64,000 nucleotides of DNA from NCBI GenBank assembly GCA_963762545.1, contig CAVXLC010000008.1:360655-424654 (forward strand), given 5' to 3'. Positions within the stretch are counted from its first letter, which is position 1; each line of letters starts with the position of its first letter. Below the pieces are notes generated by a model. It did not search any database. It had not been told where the DNA came from and saw nothing but the letters and a program-made list of their open reading frames with translations. This DNA comes from JABFSM01 sp963762545 (GTDB lineage: Bacteria > Gemmatimonadota > Gemmatimonadetes > Gemmatimonadales > GWC2-71-9). Shown piece by piece: positions 55,873 to 64,000 of this stretch. The translations under genes were made by a program, and so were the position numbers.

Positions 55873-58636
55873 GGCGGAGCACCTCCAGTGGCTCGGTCCG
55901 GAGCGCGCGGCGCACCGGTACCAGACAGGCGAGCGACGCCACCGCGGCGAACAGCACCGCGATGCCTCCGTAGGTGAGCGGATCCACCGGGCTCACCCCG
56001 AAGAGGAACGACCGCAACAGTCGCGACACTCCGGCCGCCGCCGCGAAGCCGAGGGCGAGGCCGATGAGCACGAGGCGGAGCCCGTTGCCCACCACCAGGT
56101 TTCTGACATCGGCCGATGCGGCGCCCAGGGCCATGCGGATACCGATTTCCCGGCGCCGTCGGCTGACCATATACGAGAGGATGCCGTAGAGACCCACCGC
56201 CGCCAGGAGCAGGCCGATGCCGCCGAACAACACCGCCAGCCCCATCGCGATGCGATTGGGAAGGAGCGCCACGCCGATGACCTCGTCCATCGGCGCCAGC
56301 CGGCCGATCGGAAGCGCCGGATCGAGCTGGTGCAGCGCTTCGCGCAGCGCCGGCGCGGGACTGGGCGCCCCGGGAGACATCCGCACCACCAGGGCCAGCC
56401 CGTGCCCCGCCTGCTGGGCATACGGCATGAAGACCATCGGGAGCGGATCCTCGCCGATGGAGCGGTAGCTGGCGTTCCGTGCCAGCCCCACGACCATCGT
56501 GGGGATCCCGTCGTGCAGCCCGCCGAACAGCAGCGTCTTGCCGACCGGATCCTCCCCCGGCCACATCCGGGCGGCCAGGGTCTGGTTGATGATCGCGACC
56601 GACGGCGCGCTGTCCCGATCGGCCGGGGTGAAGTTGCGCCCCCGCACCAGCGGGAGCTGCAGCGCCGTGAAGTAACCCGGCGACACCGCGGCGAAGTCGG
56701 TCTGGAACCAGCCGACGTTGGGGCGATCCTCGCGGCCGGCGATCGCCACGACGGTCTGCTGATTCCCGTCGTTGAGGGGAAGGAAATCGGTGGTGCCCGC
56801 CACCGCGACACCCGGAATCGCGGCGGCCCGCTCCTCCAGCCGGCCGGCGAACTCGCGCACCGCGGCGGGCCCGAGGTTCCGCACCTGCATCCAGAGGCCC
56901 ATGGTGTAGACCGGCTTCGGCTGGAAGCCGATGTCGATCGTTCCGGCTCGGCTCAGCCCGCGCACGAACAGGCCGGCGGTGACGAGGAGCAGGGCCGTGC
57001 CCGCCACTTGCGCCGCGACGAAGGCCCCGCGGAGCCGGATTTTTCCCGTCCGGGCGAGGGAGGGCTCGTCCTTGAGCGAGCGCACCAGGTCGGGGCGGGT
57101 CGCCTGGAGCGCCGGCACCAGACCGAACCCGATGCCGGTGGCCAGCGTGACGGCGAGCGCCAGCAGGAGGACCCGGACATCGAGCGAGAAATCGAAGGCG
57201 AGCGGGATACCCACCGGCGGGTGAAACCCCGACAGGGCCTTGGTCGCCCAGACGGCCAGCAGGGTGCCGCCCACACCGCCGACGACGAACAACGCCACGC
57301 TCTCGGTGACCAGCTGGCGCATGAGCCGGGCTCGGCCGGCACCCAGGGCCAGCCGGACCGCGATTTCTCTGGCCCGCGCCTGGGCCCGGGCCAGCAGCAC
57401 GTTGGCCACGTTGGCGCTCGCGATCAGCAGCACCAGAACCGCCAGCAGCAGCAGGATGCCGAGGAAGCCCGCCGCGGGAAGAATGGTGGAAGCAGGCAGC
57501 GGCGCGTAGGCCCGGACCTCGACCCGCCGGTCGAAATCGAGACCCTGCGCACGACCCAGACGAGCCGACACCGCCGAAAGCGCGCCGGCCGCCGTCACCC
57601 GCTGCGCCGAGGGCCTCAGGCGTCCCACGATTTCAAGCCAGGTGTTCTGGCGGCTCTCGAGCAGGTTGAGCCGGTTCGTGATGACCGGATCGAGCGTCAC
57701 CGGCACCCACATCGAGGCATCCAGCGCCGCCACGTGGCCGCGGAATCCCGGCGGCGCGATGCCGATGATCGTGAATGGATTGCCGTTGAGCACCAGCTGG
57801 CGGCCCACCGCCCCGGCCTCTCCGGCAAACCGCTGCTGCCATTCCGAATAGCTCAGCACCAGCACCCGGGCGCCGCCCGCTCCCCGGTCATCGGACGGCA
57901 GCAGCAGGCGGCCCAGCGCCGGCTTCACGCCCAGCGTCCGGAAGTAGTTCCCCGACACTTCCATCGCGAGCTTGAGCTCCGGTTCGCCGCCGGTGGAGAG
58001 GCTCACCGGTGCCACCGAGTAGGCAGCCAGATCGCTGATGCCGCTTTCGGTCGCCGCCAGATCCTGGTAGTCGAGATAGGAAAAGGCATGGAAGCTGGAG
58101 CCGTCGCTGCTCAGCGCATGCACCGTCACCAGCCGGCCCGGGTCGGTGACGCCCGCCGGCGGCCGGAGCAGGAAGACGTTTGCCACGCCCATGATCGTGG
58201 TCGTGGCCCCGATGCCGATGGCGATCGTGAGCGCCGCGATGAGGGTGACGGCCGGTGCGGTGCGGAAGGACCGCAGCGCATAACGAATGTCCTGCAGGAA
58301 GTTGTCCACGGGCCTGGCTCCGCGTCGTCGGTGCGATGAAGCAATGCGCGCGGCCCACCATTCCAGCGGCGCCGAGCGCAGATCGAACAGGAGCGCGGCC
58401 CAGAGCCGCGCACATGCCATGGTCCCGTTGTGGCGCGCCGCCGTCCAGCTGCTTCGGAAGCAATCGAGCAGCTCCCGCTCCGCCTCGTCGCGAAACCGCC
58501 GGGGATAGCACGTGAGCAGGAGGCGGTAGCAGCGCTCCGCCCATGATATGGAATGCTTCGGGACTATATCCACGAATGGGAATACGTGGTGGTGCCAGCG
58601 ATGTTTCAAAGAGGGACCTTGACCGCGCCACTCCAA
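55865..58636 (-). CDS. ADOP-type ABC permease with N-terminal prefix domain (MacB/FtsX family)
   Basis: The long protein (up to 923 residues) has an N-terminal soluble prefix (RLLLTCYPRRFRDEAERELL, about 38-57), then FLQDIRYALRSFRTAPAVTL leading into the first helix, a large periplasmic MacB-type domain, a central FtsX block (LLLAVLVLLIASANVANVLL), a second periplasmic domain and a last FtsX block ending RALRTEPLEVLRHD. This duplicated arrangement is the ADOP family common in Acidobacteriota and Gemmatimonadota; the ATPase is encoded elsewhere. The exact start is uncertain because residues 1-30 look weak. It is adjacent to, and upstream of, a PadR gene. Confidence 0.88.
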   Translation of the reverse strand: MEWRGQGPSLKHRWHHHVFPFVDIVPKHSISWAERCYRLLLTCYPRRFRDEAERELLDCFRSSWTAARHNGTMACARLWAALLFDLRSAPLEWWAARIASSHRRRGARPVDNFLQDIRYALRSFRTAPAVTLIAALTIAIGIGATTTIMGVANVFLLRPPAGVTDPGRLVTVHALSSDGSSFHAFSYLDYQDLAATESGISDLAAYSVAPVSLSTGGEPELKLAMEVSGNYFRTLGVKPALGRLLLPSDDRGAGGARVLVLSYSEWQQRFAGEAGAVGRQLVLNGNPFTIIGIAPPGFRGHVAALDASMWVPVTLDPVITNRLNLLESRQNTWLEIVGRLRPSAQRVTAAGALSAVSARLGRAQGLDFDRRVEVRAYAPLPASTILPAAGFLGILLLLAVLVLLIASANVANVLLARAQARAREIAVRLALGAGRARLMRQLVTESVALFVVGGVGGTLLAVWATKALSGFHPPVGIPLAFDFSLDVRVLLLALAVTLATGIGFGLVPALQATRPDLVRSLKDEPSLARTGKIRLRGAFVAAQVAGTALLLVTAGLFVRGLSRAGTIDIGFQPKPVYTMGLWMQVRNLGPAAVREFAGRLEERAAAIPGVAVAGTTDFLPLNDGNQQTVVAIAGREDRPNVGWFQTDFAAVSPGYFTALQLPLVRGRNFTPADRDSAPSVAIINQTLAARMWPGEDPVGKTLLFGGLHDGIPTMVVGLARNASYRSIGEDPLPMVFMPYAQQAGHGLALVVRMSPGAPSPAPALREALHQLDPALPIGRLAPMDEVIGVALLPNRIAMGLAVLFGGIGLLLAAVGLYGILSYMVSRRRREIGIRMALGAASADVRNLVVGNGLRLVLIGLALGFAAAAGVSRLLRSFLFGVSPVDPLTYGGIAVLFAAVASLACLVPVRRALRTEPLEVLRHD

Positions 58637-58646
58637 GCGGTAGGTT

Positions 58647-58666
58647 ATACCGAAGAAATACCGAAA
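58647..58666 (+). promoter_or_regulatory. Candidate DNA-damage operator upstream of the imuB-like gene
   Basis: ATACCGAAGAAATACCGAAA is a direct repeat of TACCGAA with an 11-bp period, ending 23 bp before the imuB-like start codon. Nineteen of its 20 bases recur, in reverse orientation, inside the dnaE2 promoter (62442-62461). Two lesion-bypass genes sharing the site make a damage-response regulator the best guess. Confidence 0.7.
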
Positions 58667-58689
58667 TCGCTCACAGCTTGGGATGCCCT

Positions 58690-59949
58690 TTGAAATCCGT
58701 CCTGTTCATCGATCCTCCCGCCTTCTGCGCCACGGTCGAGCGCCTGGTGGCGCCGGCGCTCCGAAGCAGACCGCTGGCGGTGGCGCCGCCGGGCGCCGAT
58801 CGCGCCACGGTGCTGGCGCTCTCTCCCGAGGCTCGGGCAGCGGGAGTCACCCGCGGCATGGGGGTTCGGCGCGCGCAGAAGCTCTGCCCCGATCTGATCC
58901 TGCTTCCTCCCAACCCACGGCTCTATGCCCGGGCCTCACGGGCACTCCACGAAATCCTCCGGGTCTACGCCCCGGTCATCGAGCCCCGGGGCTACGGCCA
59001 CGCCTTCCTGGACATCAGCGGGACCGAAGGGCTGTTTGGTCTCGCGGTGGATGTGGCGGAGCGGATCCGCCGGGAGGCGGCCCAGCGGCTCCGGTTGCCG
59101 CTCACGGTAGGCGCGGCGGTCAACAAGCTGGTGTCCGAGGCGGCCACGCGGGCGGGACGGACGGACAGCGGGGACCGTGGGGACGGCCAACGACTCCGTC
59201 CGTCCGACATCTGGCCGATGCTGGTCCCCAACGGCAGCGAAGCCCGGTTCCTCGCGCCGCACCTCATGTCGGTGCTTCCCGGCGTGCCCGACGACATTCA
59301 ATGCCGTCTCGATGAGTATCAGCTGGAAAGAATCGGACAGGTGGCGGCGATTGCCGAGAGCGAGCTCTGCGCGGTGTTCGGTACGCGGGGACGACTGCTC
59401 CGGGCCCGGAGCCGGGGCATCGATGCCCGGCCGGTGCTGTCGCCCGCGGTCAAAGCGGAGTTCCAGCTGACCCATACGCTCGCCACCGACACCAACGATC
59501 CGGGCGTCCTTCATCCGCTGCTCCGCCGGATCACGGAGGCGCTGGGCCGGAGGCTCCGGCATCGCGCGCTCGCCGCGCGGCGGCTCACCGTCCGAGTGGA
59601 GTACGCCGACTATCGCAGTACCGAAAAATCCATCGCCCTCGCCGCCTATTCCCTGGATCGCGATCTATGGAATGCGGCTCGGCGCGGGCTCGAGGCCGCG
59701 ACCGGAAGGCGGATCGCGGTGCGGACGGTCACCATCATCGCGGACCGGATGATCGAAGCCAATGCCCAACTGGATCTGTGGGACGCTCTCGAGGGGCCGG
59801 CCGAAGCGTTGCAAAGCGCCAAGGATCGCATCCGCCGGCGCTGGGGCGAGCGGAGCTCCTACCAGACCAGAACGAGCTTGCCCACCGACTCGTTGCGTTC
59901 CATGGCCTGGTGCGCGGCCCCGACGTCGGCCATGGGAAACACCGCATGA
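58690..59949 (+). CDS. imuB: ImuB-like inactive Y-family DNA polymerase
   Basis: From the TTG at 58690 the protein begins LKSVLFIDPPAFCATVERLV, the Y-family palm start. At the second catalytic site the usual S-x-D-E-A-F-L-D reads GYGHAFLDIS (about 101), so the Asp-Glu pair is missing, as in ImuB, the non-catalytic partner of DnaE2. A little-finger domain follows (VRVEYADYRSTEKSIALAAY). A clamp-binding-like QLDLWD is at about 359. The last about 30 residues overlap the convergent oxidoreductase gene by 91 bp and look unlike protein, so the true end may be near 59860 after an indel. ImuA is not in the window. A damage-operator candidate lies just upstream. Confidence 0.8.
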   Translation: MKSVLFIDPPAFCATVERLVAPALRSRPLAVAPPGADRATVLALSPEARAAGVTRGMGVRRAQKLCPDLILLPPNPRLYARASRALHEILRVYAPVIEPRGYGHAFLDISGTEGLFGLAVDVAERIRREAAQRLRLPLTVGAAVNKLVSEAATRAGRTDSGDRGDGQRLRPSDIWPMLVPNGSEARFLAPHLMSVLPGVPDDIQCRLDEYQLERIGQVAAIAESELCAVFGTRGRLLRARSRGIDARPVLSPAVKAEFQLTHTLATDTNDPGVLHPLLRRITEALGRRLRHRALAARRLTVRVEYADYRSTEKSIALAAYSLDRDLWNAARRGLEAATGRRIAVRTVTIIADRMIEANAQLDLWDALEGPAEALQSAKDRIRRRWGERSSYQTRTSLPTDSLRSMAWCAAPTSAMGNTA

Positions 59950-60881
59950 ATGATCGGGCGAAGCGAGGCGCCGGTGCTCTCGGGATGCCCCAGGCTCAGC
60001 ATCGGGGAATCGTTGCGGATGTGCTGTCCGAACAGCGGCAGAAAGCGATTGCCGAATTCCTCGACCAGAACCGCGCGCTCGTCGAGACCACGACTTCGCA
60101 TGGCGGTGCCGATGACCTCCAGCCGCTTGCGCAGGATCAGCTCGAGACTGGCCTGGGGCACCGCGGAGCCCTGCAGAAATCCCAGCAGTACCAGGCGGCC
60201 CCGCGGCGCAAGCAGCGACAGGTTGTCCTGGAAGGCGGGGCCGCCCAGGACGTCGAGAATGACGTTGACCGGCCGGCCGATCTGCTCCCGGAAGGACTTG
60301 CTGGACGTGTCGATGCCGGCATCGAGGCCGAGGGAGGCCAGGGGTTCGAGCTTGGCGGGGCTCCGCGAGGTACCGACCACGATGGCGCCCAGCACCTTGG
60401 CGAGCTGGATGGCGGCGGTGCCCACGCCGCTGGCCACCGCGTGAATCAACACGCGTTCTCCCTGCTGGATCTTGCCCCGCGCGACCAGCGCGTCAAAGGC
60501 GGTGAGGAACGCCTCGGGAATCGCCGCCGCTTCGGCGAAGGAGAGGTGGTCGGGAACCGGCAGGATCTCGCTCTCGTGCACCACGACGTATTCGGCGTGG
60601 CCGCCCCCGCCGACCAGGCCCATCACCCGGTCTCCGATATGCCAGCGGGTGGCGCCGGATCCCACCGACTCGACCTCGCCGGCATACTCGAGTCCCGGAA
60701 TATCCGCCGGCCAGCCGGGAGGAGCGGGATAGGCCCCGCGGCGCTGCAGGATGTCCGCACGGTTGAGCCCGGCCGCGTGTACCCGCACGCGGACCTGGTG
60801 CCCCACCGGGGTGGGCTCGGGGACCTCCATCAACACGAGCACTTCGGTGCCGCCCGCGCCCGCATGCACGATTGCTTTCAT
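59859..60881 (-). CDS. NADPH:quinone oxidoreductase-like medium-chain dehydrogenase
   Basis: The 340-residue protein is a zinc-free MDR enzyme of the QOR/PIG3 type: VHAAGLNRADILQRRGAYPA, IPGLEYAGEVESVG, then the coenzyme-binding ERVLIHAVASGVGTAAIQLA and VNVILDVLGGPAFQDN. It reduces quinones or enones with NADPH. It is encoded between imuB and a DinB-family gene on the opposite strand and is probably independent. Its end overlaps the last bases of the imuB frame. Confidence 0.9.
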   Translation of the reverse strand: MKAIVHAGAGGTEVLVLMEVPEPTPVGHQVRVRVHAAGLNRADILQRRGAYPAPPGWPADIPGLEYAGEVESVGSGATRWHIGDRVMGLVGGGGHAEYVVVHESEILPVPDHLSFAEAAAIPEAFLTAFDALVARGKIQQGERVLIHAVASGVGTAAIQLAKVLGAIVVGTSRSPAKLEPLASLGLDAGIDTSSKSFREQIGRPVNVILDVLGGPAFQDNLSLLAPRGRLVLLGFLQGSAVPQASLELILRKRLEVIGTAMRSRGLDERAVLVEEFGNRFLPLFGQHIRNDSPMLSLGHPESTGASLRPIIHAVFPMADVGAAHQAMERNESVGKLVLVW

Positions 60882-60937
60882 ACTGAAGTGTTTTCCAACT
60901 GCGGCCCACAGTCAACCACCACACCAGAGGACGCTCT

Positions 60938-61423
60938 ATGGATCCCCGCGTAGCCCCACTCGCCGGCATTCTCCGGCTCAACGACCGGCTCTTCGCCAAT
61001 TGCCTCGATGGCCTCACCGACGGCCAGGCGCGCGAGCGTCCCTCCGACTGCACCAACAGCGCCGCATTCGTCGCGGCGCACCTCGCCGAAAGCCGGTTCT
61101 GGGGCCTCCAGATTCTCGGCGCCAAACGCGCCAATCCGCTGGAGAAGTACATCGGAGAGTGGAAGGGCATCGACGAGATCGCCACGCTGCCCTCGCTGGC
61201 GGAAATCCGGGCCGCATGGGCGGAGGCATCCGCCGCGCTGGACCAGCGGATGGCCGCCGTCACGCCGGCCGAGCTGGACGCGCCCAGTGGGAGCCAGATG
61301 CCGCTGGAGGACACGTCGGTGCTGGGCCTGCTGGCGTTCATGGTGCAGCACGACAGTTACCACGTGGGCCAGCTGTCTCTCCTGCGAAAGCATGCGGGGC
61401 TGCCGGCCATGAGCTATTCCTGA
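60938..61423 (+). CDS. DinB-family putative metalloprotein
   Basis: The 161-residue protein forms a DinB/YfiT four-helix bundle: VAAHLAESRFWG with the first metal His, and C-terminal FMVQHDSYHVGQLSLLRK with the paired His residues (H-x3-H). Family members bind a divalent metal and many act as thiol-dependent S-transferases; others are uncharacterised. It is followed 27 bp later by a glyoxalase-fold gene and then 3-methyladenine glycosylase, all on the plus strand and probably one transcript. Confidence 0.85.
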   Translation: MDPRVAPLAGILRLNDRLFANCLDGLTDGQARERPSDCTNSAAFVAAHLAESRFWGLQILGAKRANPLEKYIGEWKGIDEIATLPSLAEIRAAWAEASAALDQRMAAVTPAELDAPSGSQMPLEDTSVLGLLAFMVQHDSYHVGQLSLLRKHAGLPAMSYS

Positions 61424-61450
61424 ACCTCCCTACCCGTCAGGAGCCCCGCC

Positions 61451-61834
61451 ATGCTGGTACGTCTTACCCCCGTGCTGATCGTCGAACAGGTCGAGCCGTG
61501 CCTCGGGTTCTGGACCGGAGGACTCGGATTCACCCAGGTCCACAACCTGCCCGGCCCCGACGGCAAGGTGATGTTCGCCAGCGTGGAACGGGAGGGCGTG
61601 GAAATCATGTATCAGACCCGCGCCAGCGTTCTGGATGACAATCCGGGAATGGCCGCCAATCTGAACGGGCATTCGATCGGACTCTTCATTACGGTCACCG
61701 ATCTCGACGCGGTGGAACAGGCCGTGGCCGGCGCGCCGGTCGTGAAGGCGCGACACCAGACCTTCTACGGCAGCGAGGAGATCTACGTCCTGGAGCCCGG
61801 AGGGAACACCGTGGGCTTTGCCCAGATGGGCTGA
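61451..61834 (+). CDS. Glyoxalase/bleomycin-resistance (VOC) family protein
   Basis: The 127-residue protein has the two beta-alpha-beta-beta-beta units of the vicinal-oxygen-chelate fold: TPVLIVEQVEPCLGFWTGGL with GFTQVH, and GLFITVTDLDAVEQAV with IYVLEPGGNTVGFAQ. The metal positions (Glu in EPGG) are present in part. Substrate unknown; relatives include dioxygenases and resistance proteins. It sits between the DinB-family gene and the glycosylase. Confidence 0.85.
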   Translation: MLVRLTPVLIVEQVEPCLGFWTGGLGFTQVHNLPGPDGKVMFASVEREGVEIMYQTRASVLDDNPGMAANLNGHSIGLFITVTDLDAVEQAVAGAPVVKARHQTFYGSEEIYVLEPGGNTVGFAQMG

Positions 61835-61841
61835 GGCGATC

Positions 61842-62405
61842 GTGACCGCGTATTGCGACGTTGCTCCGGGCCACGAGTGGCACGGACCGTATCACGACAC
61901 CGAGTACGGGTTTCCCCTGTCCGGAGACCCTGAGCTCTTCGAGCGCCTGGTGCTGGAGATCAATCAGGCCGGCCTTTCCTGGCTCACCATTCTGAAGAAG
62001 CGCGCCGCGTTTCGGGAGGCCTATGCCGGATTTGATCCGGAACGGGTGGCGCGCTTCGGAGCCCGGGATGTCCAACGCCTGCTCGCCGACGCCGGCATCA
62101 TCCGGAACCGCCTCAAGGTGGAGGCGGCCATCGGAAACGCGAAGGTGGTGCTGGCCCTGCGAGACACCCATGGATCCTTTGCGGGGTGGCTGGACGCCCA
62201 CCATCCAAAGAGCAAGGACGAGTGGGTCACGCTGTTCCGGCAGACGTTCCGCTTTACCGGTGGAGAGATCGTGGGGGAATTTCTGCTCAGCACGGGGTAT
62301 CTGCCCGGGGCGCACCGGGAAAGCTGTCCGGTGTTCGCCAGGATCCTGAAGCGAAAGCCCCGATGGAACCATATCCCTGGGAAGCGAGGGGATAAACGCC
62401 ATTAA
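61842..62405 (+). CDS. tag: DNA-3-methyladenine glycosylase I
   Basis: From the GTG at 61842 (187 residues) the protein has the Tag signature YHDTEYGFPL near the start, LFERLVLEINQAGLSWLTIL, then KKRAAFREAYAGFDP and NRLKVEAAIGNAK, as in E. coli Tag. It removes 3-methyladenine from DNA, the first step of base-excision repair. The N-terminal Cys and a C-terminal His/Cys (STGYLPGAHRESC) fit the zinc site. It lies directly before the dnaE2 promoter, giving a DNA-repair neighbourhood. Confidence 0.92.
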   Translation: MTAYCDVAPGHEWHGPYHDTEYGFPLSGDPELFERLVLEINQAGLSWLTILKKRAAFREAYAGFDPERVARFGARDVQRLLADAGIIRNRLKVEAAIGNAKVVLALRDTHGSFAGWLDAHHPKSKDEWVTLFRQTFRFTGGEIVGEFLLSTGYLPGAHRESCPVFARILKRKPRWNHIPGKRGDKRH

Positions 62406-62436
62406 GTTGTTGTTATGAAACAAGTTGTATAGCTTA

Positions 62437-62464
62437 TTGACTTTCGGTTTTTCTTCGGTATGCT
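62437..62464 (+). promoter_or_regulatory. dnaE2 promoter with embedded damage-operator candidate
   Basis: TTGACT (62437-62442) and TATGCT (62459-62464) are separated by 16 bp. The spacer is filled by the reverse complement of ATACCGAAGAAAAACCGAAA (62442-62461), which differs by one base from the site before imuB. A protein bound here would block RNA polymerase. The surrounding 60 bp are unusually AT-rich for the window. Confidence 0.75.
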
Positions 62465-62507
62465 TGGAGCCCCCGGCGCGCGGTTCCTTGTGACGGAAGA
62501 GAACCCG

Positions 62508-64000
62508 ATGTTCGTACACCTCCACGCACATTCCTGGTTCTCCATGGGCCAGGGCGCGTCCTCTCCGGAGGCGATGATCGCCGCGGCGCTCGCCCGCGGG
62601 TTTGCTGTGCTCGCCTGCACCGACACCAACGGGGTCTACGGCGCGGTGGAGTTTCAGCGCGCCGCCGAAGCGGCCGGCGTGCGGCCGATCCTCGGTGCGC
62701 ACCTGGTGCTGGACGACGAGGAGTGCGTGGCGCTCGCGATGGACGAGCGGGGCTGGGGAGCGATTTGTCGCGCGATCAGCGCGATGCATTGGCGGAATGC
62801 CGATGCGGCCTCACCTGTTGACCTGCCGCCCTGCAGGCTTTCCGATCTGCTCGCCCGCGACCGCTCCGGCGCGCTCCTCCTCTCCGCGAGCATTCCGTTC
62901 CTGGAGCGCCTGGTCCTCCGCAGCGGTCCGGACGATGCCTACGCCGAGCTGCGTCCCGGCAAGGAGCGCCACGCGGTGCTGGCCGCCGCGCGCCGGCTCG
63001 GGCTGGCCCCCGTCGTCACCAACGCCGCCATGTTCGCCAACGCGGAAGAGTGGGCTCGGCACCGGCTGCTGGTGGCGATTGCGAACAACACGACGCTCTC
63101 GAAGGTCGGCAAGTCCGTCTTCCCGCCGGACGCCTGGCTCAAATCCGCCGCCGAGCTGTCCCGCCACTTTCCCGATGTTCCCGACGCGCTCGACCGCGCC
63201 GGCGAGCTGGCCGATCGCTGCCGATACCGGATACCCATTGGCCACCGCATCGTGCCGCCCCGCTACGCCGAAGCCACCGACGCCCTGCAGCAGCTCACCG
63301 TGCTGGCCTACCAGGGCGCCGAGCGGCGCTATGGCACCATCGCTCCGATCACCCGCCAGCGGCTGAATCACGAGCTCGCCATCATCGGGATGAAGGGCTT
63401 CGCCGACTATTTCCTGGTGGTGAAGGACATCGTCGAGCACGGCCCCACGCATTGCGGCCGCGGCTCGGTGGCCAATTCGATCGTCTCCTACGCCCTCGGC
63501 ATCACCCACGTGGAGCCGCTCGGCGCGGGACTCCTGTTCGAGCGCTTCCTCAATCCGGAGCGCAAGGATCCGCCCGACATCGATCTCGATTTTCCCTGGG
63601 ACGAGCGCGACCATATCCTCGCCTGGGTGTTCCGGCGCTATCCCAGGCCCCGGGCCGCGATGGTGGCCAATCACAACACCTTCAAGCTGCGCGGCGCGCT
63701 GCGTGAAGTGGCCAAGGTCGCGGGCCGTCCCGCCGGAGAAATCCGCGAGGTCACCCGCCGGATTCCCTGGTACAGCGACGAGGTGCCCATCGACCAGCTG
63801 CTGCGGGAGCATCCCAACTACGCCGGCCTCGACCTCCCGGACGCCTGGATCGAGCTGGCCCGGCGCGCCACGCCCCTGGTCGGCACGCCGCGGCATCTCT
63901 CGCTCCACCCCGGCGGCGTCGTGATCGTTCCCGGCGCGCTCACCGACTACGTCCCGCTGGAGCCCGCGGTCAAGGTGCTCGACGGGGCGCCCGATCTGAC
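62508..64000 (+). CDS. dnaE2: Error-prone DNA polymerase III alpha subunit (DnaE2), 3' end off the window
   Basis: About 497 residues are visible from the ATG at 62508. The PHP domain begins FVHLHAHSWFSMGQGASSPE and LACTDTNGVYGAVEFQRAAE, and the polymerase palm shows CGRGSVANSIVSYALGITHV and the catalytic PPDIDLDFPWDERD (about 355). PDIDLDF keeps the Asp residues, so the polymerase should be active. The PHP segment is shorter than in replicative DnaE and the gene sits near imuB and tag, which favours the DnaE2 mutagenic-repair form. Its promoter contains the shared ACCGAA repeat. Confidence 0.88.
   Translation, partial: MFVHLHAHSWFSMGQGASSPEAMIAAALARGFAVLACTDTNGVYGAVEFQRAAEAAGVRPILGAHLVLDDEECVALAMDERGWGAICRAISAMHWRNADAASPVDLPPCRLSDLLARDRSGALLLSASIPFLERLVLRSGPDDAYAELRPGKERHAVLAAARRLGLAPVVTNAAMFANAEEWARHRLLVAIANNTTLSKVGKSVFPPDAWLKSAAELSRHFPDVPDALDRAGELADRCRYRIPIGHRIVPPRYAEATDALQQLTVLAYQGAERRYGTIAPITRQRLNHELAIIGMKGFADYFLVVKDIVEHGPTHCGRGSVANSIVSYALGITHVEPLGAGLLFERFLNPERKDPPDIDLDFPWDERDHILAWVFRRYPRPRAAMVANHNTFKLRGALREVAKVAGRPAGEIREVTRRIPWYSDEVPIDQLLREHPNYAGLDLPDAWIELARRATPLVGTPRHLSLHPGGVVIVPGALTDYVPLEPAVKVLDGAPDL

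Noticed and set aside
55676..58339. 887-codon plus-strand frame opposite the ABC permease
   Set aside because: Composition rich in His/Arg/Asp/Glu runs; a complement artefact of the permease gene, which has clear membrane and FtsX signatures.

Overview
The window is high-GC bacterial DNA. It looks like a soil or environmental Gemmatimonadota-type genome, or a relative such as Acidobacteriota. The indications are a BlaI repressor with an M56 sensor peptidase followed by HEAT-repeat genes, a PadR plus prefix-domain macrolide-export-type permease pair, and DUF4386/DUF2975/XRE and ImuB/DnaE2 gene sets. No rRNA, tRNA, CRISPR array or complete insertion sequence was found. Phylum placement is an inference from gene content.

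Layout. (1) 1-3865, minus strand: a cut-off GMC-type FAD oxidoreductase, an alkaline-phosphatase-superfamily enzyme and a polytopic membrane protein. (2) 4382-15042, plus strand: a two-gene assembly line, a fully reducing type I PKS (KS-AT-DH-ER-KR-ACP) overlapping by 1 bp an NRPS module C-A-T-TE. The A-domain pocket reads like a beta-alanine code. An acyltransferase remnant follows. (3) 15532-22162, plus strand: a secreted beta-propeller protein, then a BlaI-controlled group (BlaI, M56 peptidase with HEAT repeats, secreted HEAT protein) and an M28 lipoprotein peptidase. (4) 22277-24035: a nucleotidyltransferase-like gene and a CDP-alcohol phosphatidyltransferase. (5) 45941 down to 24083, minus strand: one long, mostly overlapping gene train and the most interesting part of the window. 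In transcription order it reads: CDP-alcohol phosphatidyltransferase, fatty acyl-AMP ligase, luciferase-like monooxygenase, PKS (ACP-KS-AT-DH-KR-ACP), NRPS (C-A[Gly]-T, no TE), a fused tandem KASIII/OleA-like protein, cytochrome P450, OleB-like hydrolase, DUF6629 membrane protein, OleC-like ligase, OleD-like reductase, diiron ferritin-like protein. (6) 46537-58636, minus strand: lipid kinase, copper amine oxidase, a small membrane-protein/XRE operon, assorted secreted and membrane proteins, MaoC hydratase, PadR and ADOP permease. (7) 58690-64000: an ImuB-like polymerase, quinone oxidoreductase, DinB-family, glyoxalase, 3-methyladenine glycosylase and the start of DnaE2.

How it may work. In region 5 a fatty acid could be adenylated by the FAAL, loaded on the N-terminal ACP of the PKS, extended once, and condensed with glycine. 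The NRPS has no thioesterase. The next, overlapping gene is a double KASIII whose first half has a full Cys-His-Asn triad, while the second half has lost all three residues but keeps the OleA-type glutamate. With OleB, OleC and OleD homologues in the same train, I infer head-to-head Claisen release of the peptidyl chain, followed by ketoreduction, beta-lactone formation and possibly decarboxylation to an alkene. I know OleABCD and the lipstatin LstA/B system as separate genes. An Ole module fused to a PKS/NRPS line with a single-chain OleA heterodimer looks new to me, but I could not search for it.

Caveat. Reading frames are broken many times in about 22.3-31 kb and 39.5-48.3 kb, while the intervening and flanking stretches are clean. 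At least two breaks are repaired by one base, one of them in a G run. I therefore treat these genes as probably real with local sequence errors, but true decay is not excluded. The second strong finding is a 20-bp motif, 19/20 identical, upstream of both ImuB-like and DnaE2 genes, which is a candidate DNA-damage operator.
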